Source: Lactobacillaceae bacterium
GTDB lineage: Bacteria; Bacillota; Bacilli; Lactobacillales; Lactobacillaceae
Assembly: GCA_031282325.1 (NCBI GenBank)
Contig: JAITDY010000040.1
Coordinates: 1 to 28,819, forward strand
Length of the DNA stretch: 28,819 bases
Reading direction: 5' to 3'
Shown here: positions 23,184 through 28,819 of the stretch, in pieces
How positions within the stretch are numbered: the first letter of the stretch is position 1
How the letters are laid out: the number at the start of each line of letters is the position of its first letter
Notes under the pieces: model-generated
Told to the model about the DNA's origin: nothing
The model's input: only the letters and a program-made list of their open reading frames with translations
Databases searched by the model: none
Position numbers and translations under genes: made by a program

Positions 23184-24985
23184 TAATTATTCTCCAACTT
23201 AAAATTATCACCAAAAATTTTTTCGGCTTCCATAATTACATCTTGATTGTTGTCAACAGCCGATATTTCTTTTTCATTTTTTTTAACTAATTTTTTTTCA
23301 AAGGTTAATGGGTGTTCAATACCTTTAATATTATCAGCAAATGCAGATTTATATTCATTCCATTCAAATTGATCTAAAAAGGTTAAATTGTAGTCCACAC
23401 CCATTACCATTTCAAATTCACTCTTTAATTTATTAGCAAATTCAGCTGAATTAATCGCTAAATTTAAAAATTGAGTTTGTTCAAATACCACTATTAAATC
23501 AGTTTGGTTGGCAGCGACAATTTTTGCAAAATTAGCTAAATCAGCAAAATCATTTTCAGCACTTTGTTTGATTTCTTCCCAAGCTTCTTTTGAAGAAACT
23601 AATTCGTTTCTATCAGCCGTTTTCATAATTGTGAAAATAGTTTTCGAATCATCACTTAATGTTACATCTGATACTTCTGAATGATTGGGGGGGTGTTCCG
23701 TTGCATTTTCACTAGTACTTTGAGAGCTTTTTAAATCAATTTCTGAATTATCCTGTTCATTAATATGACTAAGTGAGTCTACATTTAATTTGACGTCTGT
23801 AATTGGATTTAAATTACTATTTTTAATGTCCTTTGTTTCTTCAATTGATATTTTATTTTCTATTTGTGCTTGGTTTTGTTCTAATTTATCTTCTTCTTTG
23901 ATGAATTTTGTTCCTTCATCATTTTGTTGGATAACCGATTCGCCATTATTAACATTTTGGTTTGAAAAATCTAATTTAATAAGTAAAATTTCAACATAAA
24001 CTTCAGGTCTTAATGATGTTTTCATCTTTAAAAGAGTATCTGCAATTAAATCAACAGCCTTTTTTAAAATATCATTCCCTAATTTTGATAATTTTAAAGC
24101 CAACTCAACATTAGATGAAATTAAATTAGAATCAATATCTACTACTAATGCATCTTTAATCAATTCAACCATACTTACAACAATACTGATAATATCTTTT
24201 CCATCTTTCTTTAATGAATTAAAAAGAGATAATGCATTTTCTGTGTTTCCATTTAAAGCATTTAGTAGAAGTTCTTGAACACTTTCAAAGCTAGATCTAC
24301 CTGTAATTTTTAAGACCATATCATTTGTAATTTTATTTTCAGTAGATAAAGAAATAACCTGATCTAGAATTGATAAGGCATCTCTTAATCCTCCATCGGC
24401 AATATTAGCAATAGTTTGTAATGCAATCAACTCATATTCAATTGCTTGATCGTTTAAAACATATTCTAAACGGGAGACTATTTGTGAATCATCAATTCGT
24501 TTAAAATCAAAACGTTGCACTCTACTTAAAATGGTTGCTGGAATTTTTTGAGGGTCGGTAGTAGCTAAAATAAATTTTACTTGTTCAGGTGGCTCTTCAA
24601 TAGTTTTTAAGAGTGCATTAAAAGCCGAAGTTGAAAGCATATGTACTTCATCGACTATATAAACCTTATAAGGCAATTCAATTGGAGCATAATTTGCAGA
24701 ATCGATTAACTCACGAGCGTCGTCAACCCCGTTATTAGATGCGGCATCTATTTCAATAATATCGGCAAAATCATGTTCTGCCATTTCAGGAACAACATTA
24801 TTAAGCTCCCGAGCAAAAATTTTAGCGACTGAAGTTTTTCCGGTTCCGCGAGGTCCGGTAAATAGATATGCATGAGCAACTTTATTATTTGCAATCGCAT
24901 TTCTTAATGTAGTAGCGATTTCAGTTTGTCCTACTAAATCATCAAATGTGGTTGGCCTATATTGTCTGTATAAAGCTTTGTACAT
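23183..24985 (-). CDS. dnaX: DNA polymerase III gamma/tau subunit
   Basis: A 600-residue clamp-loader ATPase. Residues 1-220 are the AAA+ domain: LYRQYRPTTFDDLVGQ, Walker A GPRGTGKTS (44-52), Walker B VDEVHML and the sensor/arginine region (LATTDPQKIPATILSRVQRF). Residues about 240-350 form the oligomerisation domain. Residues about 350-450 are a low-complexity acidic Ser/Asn/Glu linker, and the rest is the tau region. The four-cysteine zinc module normally inserted after Walker A is missing: ARELNNVVPEMAEHDFADII runs straight to IDAASNNGVD. The ATG is 7 bases after the T-tract of the SRP RNA terminator and has no Shine-Dalgarno. Confidence 0.95.
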   Translation of the reverse strand: MYKALYRQYRPTTFDDLVGQTEIATTLRNAIANNKVAHAYLFTGPRGTGKTSVAKIFARELNNVVPEMAEHDFADIIEIDAASNNGVDDARELIDSANYAPIELPYKVYIVDEVHMLSTSAFNALLKTIEEPPEQVKFILATTDPQKIPATILSRVQRFDFKRIDDSQIVSRLEYVLNDQAIEYELIALQTIANIADGGLRDALSILDQVISLSTENKITNDMVLKITGRSSFESVQELLLNALNGNTENALSLFNSLKKDGKDIISIVVSMVELIKDALVVDIDSNLISSNVELALKLSKLGNDILKKAVDLIADTLLKMKTSLRPEVYVEILLIKLDFSNQNVNNGESVIQQNDEGTKFIKEEDKLEQNQAQIENKISIEETKDIKNSNLNPITDVKLNVDSLSHINEQDNSEIDLKSSQSTSENATEHPPNHSEVSDVTLSDDSKTIFTIMKTADRNELVSSKEAWEEIKQSAENDFADLANFAKIVAANQTDLIVVFEQTQFLNLAINSAEFANKLKSEFEMVMGVDYNLTFLDQFEWNEYKSAFADNIKGIEHPLTFEKKLVKKNEKEISAVDNNQDVIMEAEKIFGDNFKLENN

Positions 24986-24992
24986 TGTTATT

Positions 24993-25013
24993 AAAAAAGC
25001 GGATTATCCCGCT
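24993..25013 (-). terminator. Intrinsic terminator of the SRP RNA gene
   Basis: On the minus strand AGCGG pairs with CCGCT around a 6-base loop, followed by a T6 tract at 24993-24998. The stem is short, which would allow read-through into dnaX only 8 bases further on. Confidence 0.8.
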
Positions 25014-25110
25014 CCCCTTGCATTATGTATGCAGGCACAACTTTTATTCAACTTAAGGCTGCTGCATTCCTGCCCTGACCTGATTCACTGACAAAAATTT
25101 GCCTACAAGA
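25014..25110 (-). ncRNA. ffs: Signal recognition particle RNA (small bacterial SRP RNA, 4.5S-like)
   Basis: On the minus strand the conserved Ffh-binding domain reads GGTCAGG-GCA-GGAA-TGC-AGCAGCC: a GGAA tetraloop on a 3-bp stem, with the two internal loops that Ffh recognises. The outer stem is closed by GTAGGCA pairing with TGCCTGC (one wobble). No Alu domain is present, so this is the short form. It lies between tadA and dnaX, its conserved location in Firmicutes. A TATAAT lies just upstream and a terminator directly downstream. Exact ends are approximate. Confidence 0.9.
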
Positions 25111-25120
25111 TTATTTTACC

Positions 25121-25151
25121 ATTATAATTGCTTTTCTCGTTTGCTTCTCAA
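25121..25151 (-). promoter_or_regulatory. Candidate SRP RNA promoter
   Basis: TATAAT (25121-25126) overlaps the tadA stop codon, and TTGAGA (25146-25151) lies 19 bases further upstream inside tadA. The spacer is slightly long. Transcription would start near 25114, just before the mature RNA. Confidence 0.55.
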
Positions 25152-25610
25152 ATGAGAGAAAAAATCTTGCATTAATTTTTTAGATTCATACTCTAAAATT
25201 CCAGAATAAACTTGTAATTGATGATTTAATCTATCATCTCTCAATGTATTATATAAGGAATCAACAGCACCAAATTTAGAATCCTTAATTCCATAATATA
25301 ATTCTGGAATTCTCGCTTGCAAAATTGCTCCAGAACACATTAAGCATGGTTCAACAGTAACAAATAAACGAGTTTTTTCTAAACGCCAATTTTTTTTAAA
25401 ATTATTAGCAATTTCAATTACATTAATTTCAGCGTGCGAAGTAGTTTTGTACTCTTGTTCTCTTAAATTATGGCTACGGGCAATTATTTGGTTATTTTCA
25501 TCGACCAATACAGCTCCAATCGGCACTTCGCCTTTACTTCCAGCTTTTTTAGCTTCAATAAGCGCCTCTTGCATAAAGCTATTTATTTGTTCGGATGTTA
25601 ATTCATTCAT
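25122..25610 (-). CDS. tadA: tRNA-specific adenosine deaminase TadA
   Basis: A 162-residue zinc deaminase that converts A34 of tRNA-Arg(ACG) to inosine. The catalytic HAE is at 59-61 (HAEINVIE), and the zinc cysteines lie in PCLMCSGAILQARI (Cys89, Cys92). PIGAVLVDENNQIIARSHN is the standard first strand pair. Length is normal. It overlaps the methyltransferase gene upstream by 8 bases, and its stop codon is overlapped by the SRP RNA -10 box. Confidence 0.95.
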   Translation of the reverse strand: MNELTSEQINSFMQEALIEAKKAGSKGEVPIGAVLVDENNQIIARSHNLREQEYKTTSHAEINVIEIANNFKKNWRLEKTRLFVTVEPCLMCSGAILQARIPELYYGIKDSKFGAVDSLYNTLRDDRLNHQLQVYSGILEYESKKLMQDFFSHLRSKREKQL

Positions 25611-26223
25611 ATTTAACTGATTTTAAAACATTATATCCATGATCTTGCCTTATTTTTTCTACATTACCAAAAGTAACTTCCATTAATTTTTGAGCAGACG
25701 GCGATCCTTGTTTTCTTTGTAAAACCACATATAAAGCACCATTTATCTTTAAATAATCGTAAGCTTTTTCTAGCATTTCAGAAACGATTTTTTTGCCAGC
25801 TCTTACAGGTGGATTAACTAAAATATTGTCATAAACCTTACTAATATCGCTATAAATATTCGAATAAAAAACATTTCCTAAAGTATTGTTGTTTTCCAAG
25901 TTATATTTGGCTAACTCTAAAGAACGGTTGTTTACATCTACCATATCTGGTTTTAAACCTAAAATTTTGCCAATAGTAACACCAACTACGCCATAACCAG
26001 TACCTAAATCTAATAGATCCCCATTTACCTTTTTTTCATCATCTAAAAAAGATTCTATCAACAAATTACTTCCGAAATCAATTTGCTTTTTGGAAAAAAC
26101 ACCATTATCACTCTTAAATTTAAATTTAACTTCGTCTATTTCATAATCGATTTCATAATAATGATGGTTAGATTTAGGATCAGATGTAAAATATTGTTCA
26201 TTATTATTTTGAGAATCAGTCAT
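25603..26223 (-). CDS. Class I SAM-dependent methyltransferase, RsmC-like
   Basis: A 206-residue methyltransferase. LLDLGTGYGVVGVTIG (residues 70-85) is SAM motif I, and NPPVRAGKK (137-145) is the N-P-P catalytic motif of N-methyltransferases acting on exocyclic amines in rRNA. The entry segment FKSDNGVFSKKQIDFGSNLL is typical of the RsmC/YbxB group, which methylates guanine in 16S rRNA; the exact target here is inferred. It sits in an operon with tadA downstream (8-base overlap) and a biotinyl-domain gene upstream (8-base overlap). Confidence 0.87.
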   Translation of the reverse strand: MTDSQNNNEQYFTSDPKSNHHYYEIDYEIDEVKFKFKSDNGVFSKKQIDFGSNLLIESFLDDEKKVNGDLLDLGTGYGVVGVTIGKILGLKPDMVDVNNRSLELAKYNLENNNTLGNVFYSNIYSDISKVYDNILVNPPVRAGKKIVSEMLEKAYDYLKINGALYVVLQRKQGSPSAQKLMEVTFGNVEKIRQDHGYNVLKSVKYE

Positions 26224-26452
26224 TAGTTTCCTTAATTTTTAAAAGTACATCGCCAGCTTCTACTAAATCACCTTCTGTAACGTTAACTTCAATAACCTCA
26301 CCAAAATTTTCTGATAGAATTTCATTTTGCATTTTCATTATTTCAAGTAACAAAATAACATCACTAGGGGCAATATGGTCGCTTTCTTTAATATTGATTT
26401 TATTAATTATCCCCGACACTGGAGCTTTTATTTCAATTAATTTTTCTTCCAT
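26216..26452 (-). CDS. Stand-alone biotinyl/lipoyl-attachment domain protein (BCCP-like)
   Basis: A 78-residue single-domain carrier. The fold is complete: EIKAPVSGIINKINIKESD, then the hairpin with the attachment motif EIMKM (Lys40), then VIEVNVTEGDLVEAGDVLLKI. Biotin carriers usually have EAMKM, so EIMKM with flanking methionines still favours biotin over lipoyl. It lacks the N-terminal part of AccB and has no carboxylase subunit nearby. Candidates are the carrier of acetyl-CoA carboxylase or of a decarboxylase encoded elsewhere. The ATG lies 7 bases after a TATAAT with no ribosome binding site. Confidence 0.85.
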   Translation of the reverse strand: MEEKLIEIKAPVSGIINKINIKESDHIAPSDVILLLEIMKMQNEILSENFGEVIEVNVTEGDLVEAGDVLLKIKETND

Positions 26453-26459
26453 ATCTTAA

Positions 26460-26465
26460 ATTATA
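26460..26465 (-). promoter_or_regulatory. Candidate -10 box for the bccp-like–rsmC-like–tadA operon
   Basis: TATAAT on the minus strand, separated from the ATG by only 7 bases, so transcription would start at or next to the A of ATG. No clear -35 is seen. The position directly after the rplL terminator supports promoter function. Confidence 0.5.
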
Positions 26466-26497
26466 CAAATCAATTGTTATTTTAAACTTTATGTAAT

Positions 26498-26525
26498 AAA
26501 AAACGAGATATTAATCCCGTTTTTT
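26498..26525 (-). terminator. Intrinsic terminator downstream of rplL
   Basis: On the minus strand AAAAAACGGGAT pairs with ATCTCGTTTTTT (one G-U pair) around a 4-base loop. It ends the rplJL transcript 17 bases after the rplL stop, and the flanking A/T runs would also allow function on the plus strand. Confidence 0.88.
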
Positions 26526-26542
26526 AATTTAAGTTCACTTAA

Positions 26543-26911
26543 TTATTTAAGAGTAACTGAAGCGCCGGCGTCTTCTAGCTTTGCCTTTAATTCATCGGCA
26601 TCAGCTTGAGAAAGACCTTCCTTAACAACTGATGGAGCTCCATCAACTAGGTCCTTAGCTTCTTTTAATCCTAATCCGGTAACTTCACGAACAACTTTGA
26701 TAACACCAATTTTTGCGGCACCAGCAGAAGTTAATTCTACGTCAAATGAATCTTTAACTGCGGCAGCATCGCCACCAGCAGCGCCAGCTGCTGCAACGGG
26801 TGCAGCAGCTGAAACACCAAATTCTTCTTCGATTGCTGAAACAAGATCAGCTAAATCAAGGATTGAAGCTTCTTTAAGTGAAGCGATAATTGCATCTTTA
26901 TCGAATGCCAT
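26543..26911 (-). CDS. rplL: 50S ribosomal protein L7/L12
   Basis: A 122-residue stalk protein that recruits translation GTPases. An N-terminal dimerisation helix (residues 1-35) is followed by an Ala/Gly-rich hinge (AAPVAAAGAAGGDAA) and the C-terminal domain with KIGVIKVVREVTGLGLKEAK and GASVTLK at the end. It follows rplJ by 26 bases with an AAGGAG ribosome binding site. Confidence 0.98.
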   Translation of the reverse strand: MAFDKDAIIASLKEASILDLADLVSAIEEEFGVSAAAPVAAAGAAGGDAAAVKDSFDVELTSAGAAKIGVIKVVREVTGLGLKEAKDLVDGAPSVVKEGLSQADADELKAKLEDAGASVTLK

Positions 26912-26937
26912 AATTTTTTCTCCTTAGCAGATATTTT

Positions 26938-27612
26938 TTATTCTGCACTTTCTTCTTTATTTTCAGTTTGTTCAGCATCTTGCGTAGCTTCTTCAGCTAC
27001 AGCAGATGATTCTTCTTGTACGGTTGTTTCGGCTTGAACTTCATCAGCTGGTTTTTCTTCAGTAACAGTAGCTTCAGATGCAGGTGATTCTTCTTCTTGT
27101 ACAGGAACTTCTTCTCCATCAGCAATGCGCTTTTCAGATATAGCTTTAACAGCATACATAAAACTACGTAGTGGATATTGGAATTCAGCCATCAATTGGC
27201 CAAGAAGTGCTTCACGACTTGGTAAGGCAGCGTAGCGATTTACTTCATCTAGGCTAGCCACTTTCCCATCAACAACACCACCTTTTAATTCAAGGGCTTC
27301 AACAGCGTCAGAAAATTTCTTCAAAATACGTGCTGGAGCAACGGCGTCTTGTGATGAAAAAGCAACGGCTGAAGGACCAACAAACACATTATTCAAGTCT
27401 TCATATCCAGCTTTTTGAGCTGCACGAGTTAAGATTTTATTTTTAATAACTCGTAATGAGATACCTTCAGAACGTAATTGGCTACGTAAATCATCGGCTT
27501 GAGCAACGGTTAATCCACGAACATCAACAACAACTGATGAAACGGATTCTTTAAATAAATCAGCAACTTCATCAACCTGTTGAGCTTTAATTGCAATTGT
27601 TTTTTCGCTCAT
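26938..27612 (-). CDS. rplJ: 50S ribosomal protein L10 with a long acidic C-terminal tail
   Basis: L10 anchors the L7/L12 dimers to the ribosome. Residues 1-165 are a normal L10: KTIAIKAQQVDEVADLFKES, DVRGLTVAQADDLRSQLR, KNKILTRAA, FVGPSAVAFS and the C-terminal helix carrying the L7/L12 sites. From about residue 166 to 224 it continues as a Glu/Ala/Ser/Thr-rich tail with almost no basic residues. Family members usually end near 165-175 residues, so this extension is unusual. The ATG at 27612 is chosen over earlier in-frame starts because it begins the family domain and has an AAAGGAC ribosome binding site; upstream is the leader RNA. Autogenous control by L10 is expected. Confidence 0.96.
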   Translation of the reverse strand: MSEKTIAIKAQQVDEVADLFKESVSSVVVDVRGLTVAQADDLRSQLRSEGISLRVIKNKILTRAAQKAGYEDLNNVFVGPSAVAFSSQDAVAPARILKKFSDAVEALELKGGVVDGKVASLDEVNRYAALPSREALLGQLMAEFQYPLRSFMYAVKAISEKRIADGEEVPVQEEESPASEATVTEEKPADEVQAETTVQEESSAVAEEATQDAEQTENKEESAE

Positions 27613-27751
27613 AGTTTGTCCTTTCATTTTGTAACTAATGTTAGCCAGACAAATAAAAATCGCATACAAAGACGCGACCAGAATTAACATTCCTCGGCAG
27701 GATTTACATCTTTCGATAACCGACGTCTTAGGCAATAACTATTAAATTACT
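27613..27751 (-). promoter_or_regulatory. Ribosomal protein L10 leader RNA
   Basis: The ~139-base leader of rplJ can fold in two ways. AAGACG (27724-27729) pairs with CGTCTT (27669-27674) around an internal domain rich in GA and GAAA motifs with TGCCGAGG. Alternatively TCGCG (27673-27677) pairs with TGCGA (27660-27664) ahead of a T5-A-T3 run, forming a short terminator. The two stems share bases, so they exclude each other, as in the known Firmicute L10 leader where L10 or L10-(L12)4 controls read-through. The family assignment is by position and motifs. Confidence 0.75.
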
Positions 27752-27757
27752 CTTTTA

Positions 27758-27786
27758 AGTATATGTTTTCATCTTGCAAATGTCAA
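27758..27786 (-). promoter_or_regulatory. rplJL promoter
   Basis: TTGACA (27781-27786), a 17-base spacer and TATACT (27758-27763) form a near-consensus vegetative promoter. The -35 and part of the spacer lie inside the last codons of comFC. Transcription would start near 27751, giving the L10 leader its expected length. Confidence 0.85.
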
Positions 27787-28431
27787 CGATTCCACATACT
27801 TGGCGCCAGCTTTTAATAAAGCATCTTGTACAGCATGTAAGGTTGTTCCACTAGTATAGACATCATCCAATAATAAAATTTTCTGACCCGAAATATCTTT
27901 TAAAACTTCAAATTTAATTTCAGTATTTTTTCTTTGATCGGAATCTATTTTAGACATTTGAAAATTTTTTGTAATTGAAAGATATTCATCATTTATTGAA
28001 TTACCAAAAATACCTTTTACTTGATTAAATCCTCGTTTTTTAGAACTGACTGGAACTGGTACAACTAGATCGAATTGTTTAAAAATTTTAGTTGTTTTTA
28101 AACGAATTTTTTCATTTAGAATTTTTCTAACTCGATAATCACCAAGATATTTATATATGTGAAAAAATTCAGATAACATATTGTTATACTTATAAAAACT
28201 ATGATTTATTAAAATTGGATTTGTTTTATTCCAATCGATACATTCTTTACAAATTCCTTCAATTTTAAATTTATTACATTGACTACAAACATTGTTTAAT
28301 TGACTAATATCAATAAACTCTGAGTTACATGAGTTACATAAAACCGCATCTATTCGATTCAAAAATATTTCTTTTATATTAAAATTAGTTATCACTTCGC
28401 TTTTACAAAGTAAACATTTTTTATTTTCCAT
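27769..28431 (-). CDS. comFC: Competence protein ComFC (phosphoribosyltransferase-like)
   Basis: A 220-residue protein needed for DNA uptake in transformation; it works with the ComFA ATPase. The N-terminus holds four CxxC pairs (Cys6/9, 32/35, 49/52, 61/64), a zinc-binding module. The C-terminal half is a PRTase fold with VVPVPVSSKKRGFNQVKGI and the PRPP-loop signature ILLLDDVYTSGTTL, ending YVESLTFAR. Its ATG begins 3 bases after the comFA stop. The presence of the pair implies a competence machinery, though not proven natural transformation. Confidence 0.94.
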   Translation of the reverse strand: MENKKCLLCKSEVITNFNIKEIFLNRIDAVLCNSCNSEFIDISQLNNVCSQCNKFKIEGICKECIDWNKTNPILINHSFYKYNNMLSEFFHIYKYLGDYRVRKILNEKIRLKTTKIFKQFDLVVPVPVSSKKRGFNQVKGIFGNSINDEYLSITKNFQMSKIDSDQRKNTEIKFEVLKDISGQKILLLDDVYTSGTTLHAVQDALLKAGAKYVESLTFAR

Positions 28432-28434
28432 AAA

Positions 28435-28819
28435 TTAGCTATTCCCTGCTATTTCTAGCGCTTTTTGATTCATAAAATTAATTTGTTTAATTGCTTTTTT
28501 TAAGGAAGAATTTTGCTGTTCAACGATTGCAAAAATATTTTTGGCCAACGAATTTTGTCCTCGGTCAACTCTACCTGCTATTTGTACTAAATTATTTTCG
28601 TTAAACAAATAATGATCTGCTCCTAATATAATTACATTTATATCCTTCAAAGTGACTCCACGTTCTAAAATTGTAGTAGTAACTAAAAATTGAATTTGAT
28701 TATTTCTCATTTTTGTTACCTTATCAATTCTTTGAGCATCTCCAGACCAAACGCTTTCGCCTTGGATATTAAATTCTTCTTTAATTAAATTAGTAATTAA
28801 TTCTAAATGCTTAACTTCT
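28435..28819 (-). CDS. comFA: Competence helicase ComFA, C-terminal part (runs off the window)
   Basis: The last 127 codons of a DEAD-box-type ATPase that drives single-stranded DNA import. The frame is open to the window edge, beginning EVKHLELITNLIKEEF. FLVTTTILERGVTLKDINVIIL is helicase motif V, and VQIAGRVDRG is motif VI with its arginine fingers. The N-terminal zinc finger and Walker motifs lie outside the window. An internal ATG at 28710 is not the real start. Confidence 0.93.
   Translation of the reverse strand, partial: EVKHLELITNLIKEEFNIQGESVWSGDAQRIDKVTKMRNNQIQFLVTTTILERGVTLKDINVIILGADHYLFNENNLVQIAGRVDRGQNSLAKNIFAIVEQQNSSLKKAIKQINFMNQKALEIAGNS

Noticed and set aside
27613..27735. 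N-terminal extension of L10 in frame upstream of 27612
   Set aside because: The region is the structured L10 leader RNA; the family start and an AAAGGAC ribosome binding site fit the ATG at 27612.
1..28819. CRISPR arrays, prophage, toxin-antitoxin or defence islands
   Set aside because: No regularly spaced repeats, phage genes or paired toxin/antitoxin frames are visible; the window is housekeeping apart from the foreign left end.

Overview
The window is almost entirely AT-rich bacterial DNA from a Lactobacillaceae-type Firmicute. Markers are a tadA–SRP RNA–dnaX–recR–yaaL–tmk–pstA–holB–rsmI block, an oligoendopeptidase PepO, two FemABX aminoacyltransferases, Rex, and a CtsR operator in front of groESL. 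A FemX of the Weissella type and groESL under CtsR with no CIRCE element point to the Leuconostoc/Oenococcus/Weissella side of the family; this placement is an inference. The first ~690 bases are different. They carry a decayed jockey-like non-LTR retrotransposon reverse transcriptase of arthropod type plus AT-rich non-coding DNA, and they replace the 3' half of rlmB. The contig therefore joins animal and bacterial DNA. A chimeric host/symbiont assembly is the simplest explanation; a real integration cannot be excluded from sequence alone.

Layout: 1-690 arthropod-like DNA. 696-1461 rlmB (cut off) and mrnC, divergent across a 28-bp gap holding an 18-bp palindrome from a fused glutamine-type ABC substrate-binding/permease gene (1490-2968, +). 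Nearly everything else is on the minus strand. 2997-6224 is dus–thiD/pdxK–amino acid permease; 6261-6863 an NAD(P)-binding oxidoreductase; 6939-8825 pepO; 8912-10071 an MFS transporter broken at an A7 run; 10256-12159 groESL; 12250-14543 femX plus a second Fem ligase; 14589-15251 rex. 15331-24985 is a very tightly packed run (dnaX-recR-yaaL-tmk-pstA-holB-rsmI-fat-galE-tsaB-rimI-[rimI::tsaD]) preceded by the SRP RNA gene and by the bccp-like–rsmC-like–tadA operon (25122-26452). 26543-27612 is rplJL with an L10 leader, and 27769-28819 is comFC and the 3' part of comFA.

Functionally the region is housekeeping: replication clamp loading and recombination (dnaX, holB, recR), dTMP supply (tmk), c-di-AMP sensing (pstA), tRNA and rRNA modification (tsaB/tsaD, dus, tadA, rsmI, mrnC, rsmC-like), the ribosomal stalk (rplJL), chaperonin, cell-wall cross-bridge synthesis, redox control (Rex) and DNA uptake (comF). 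I do not see a clear new multi-gene system. The unusual points are architectural: a RimI–TsaD fusion, an L10 with a ~60-residue acidic tail, a DnaX without its zinc module, a RecR with its fourth zinc ligand changed, loss of ybaB and yabA from their usual slots, a CtsR box built into a terminator arm, and several promoter-proximal genes that look leaderless.
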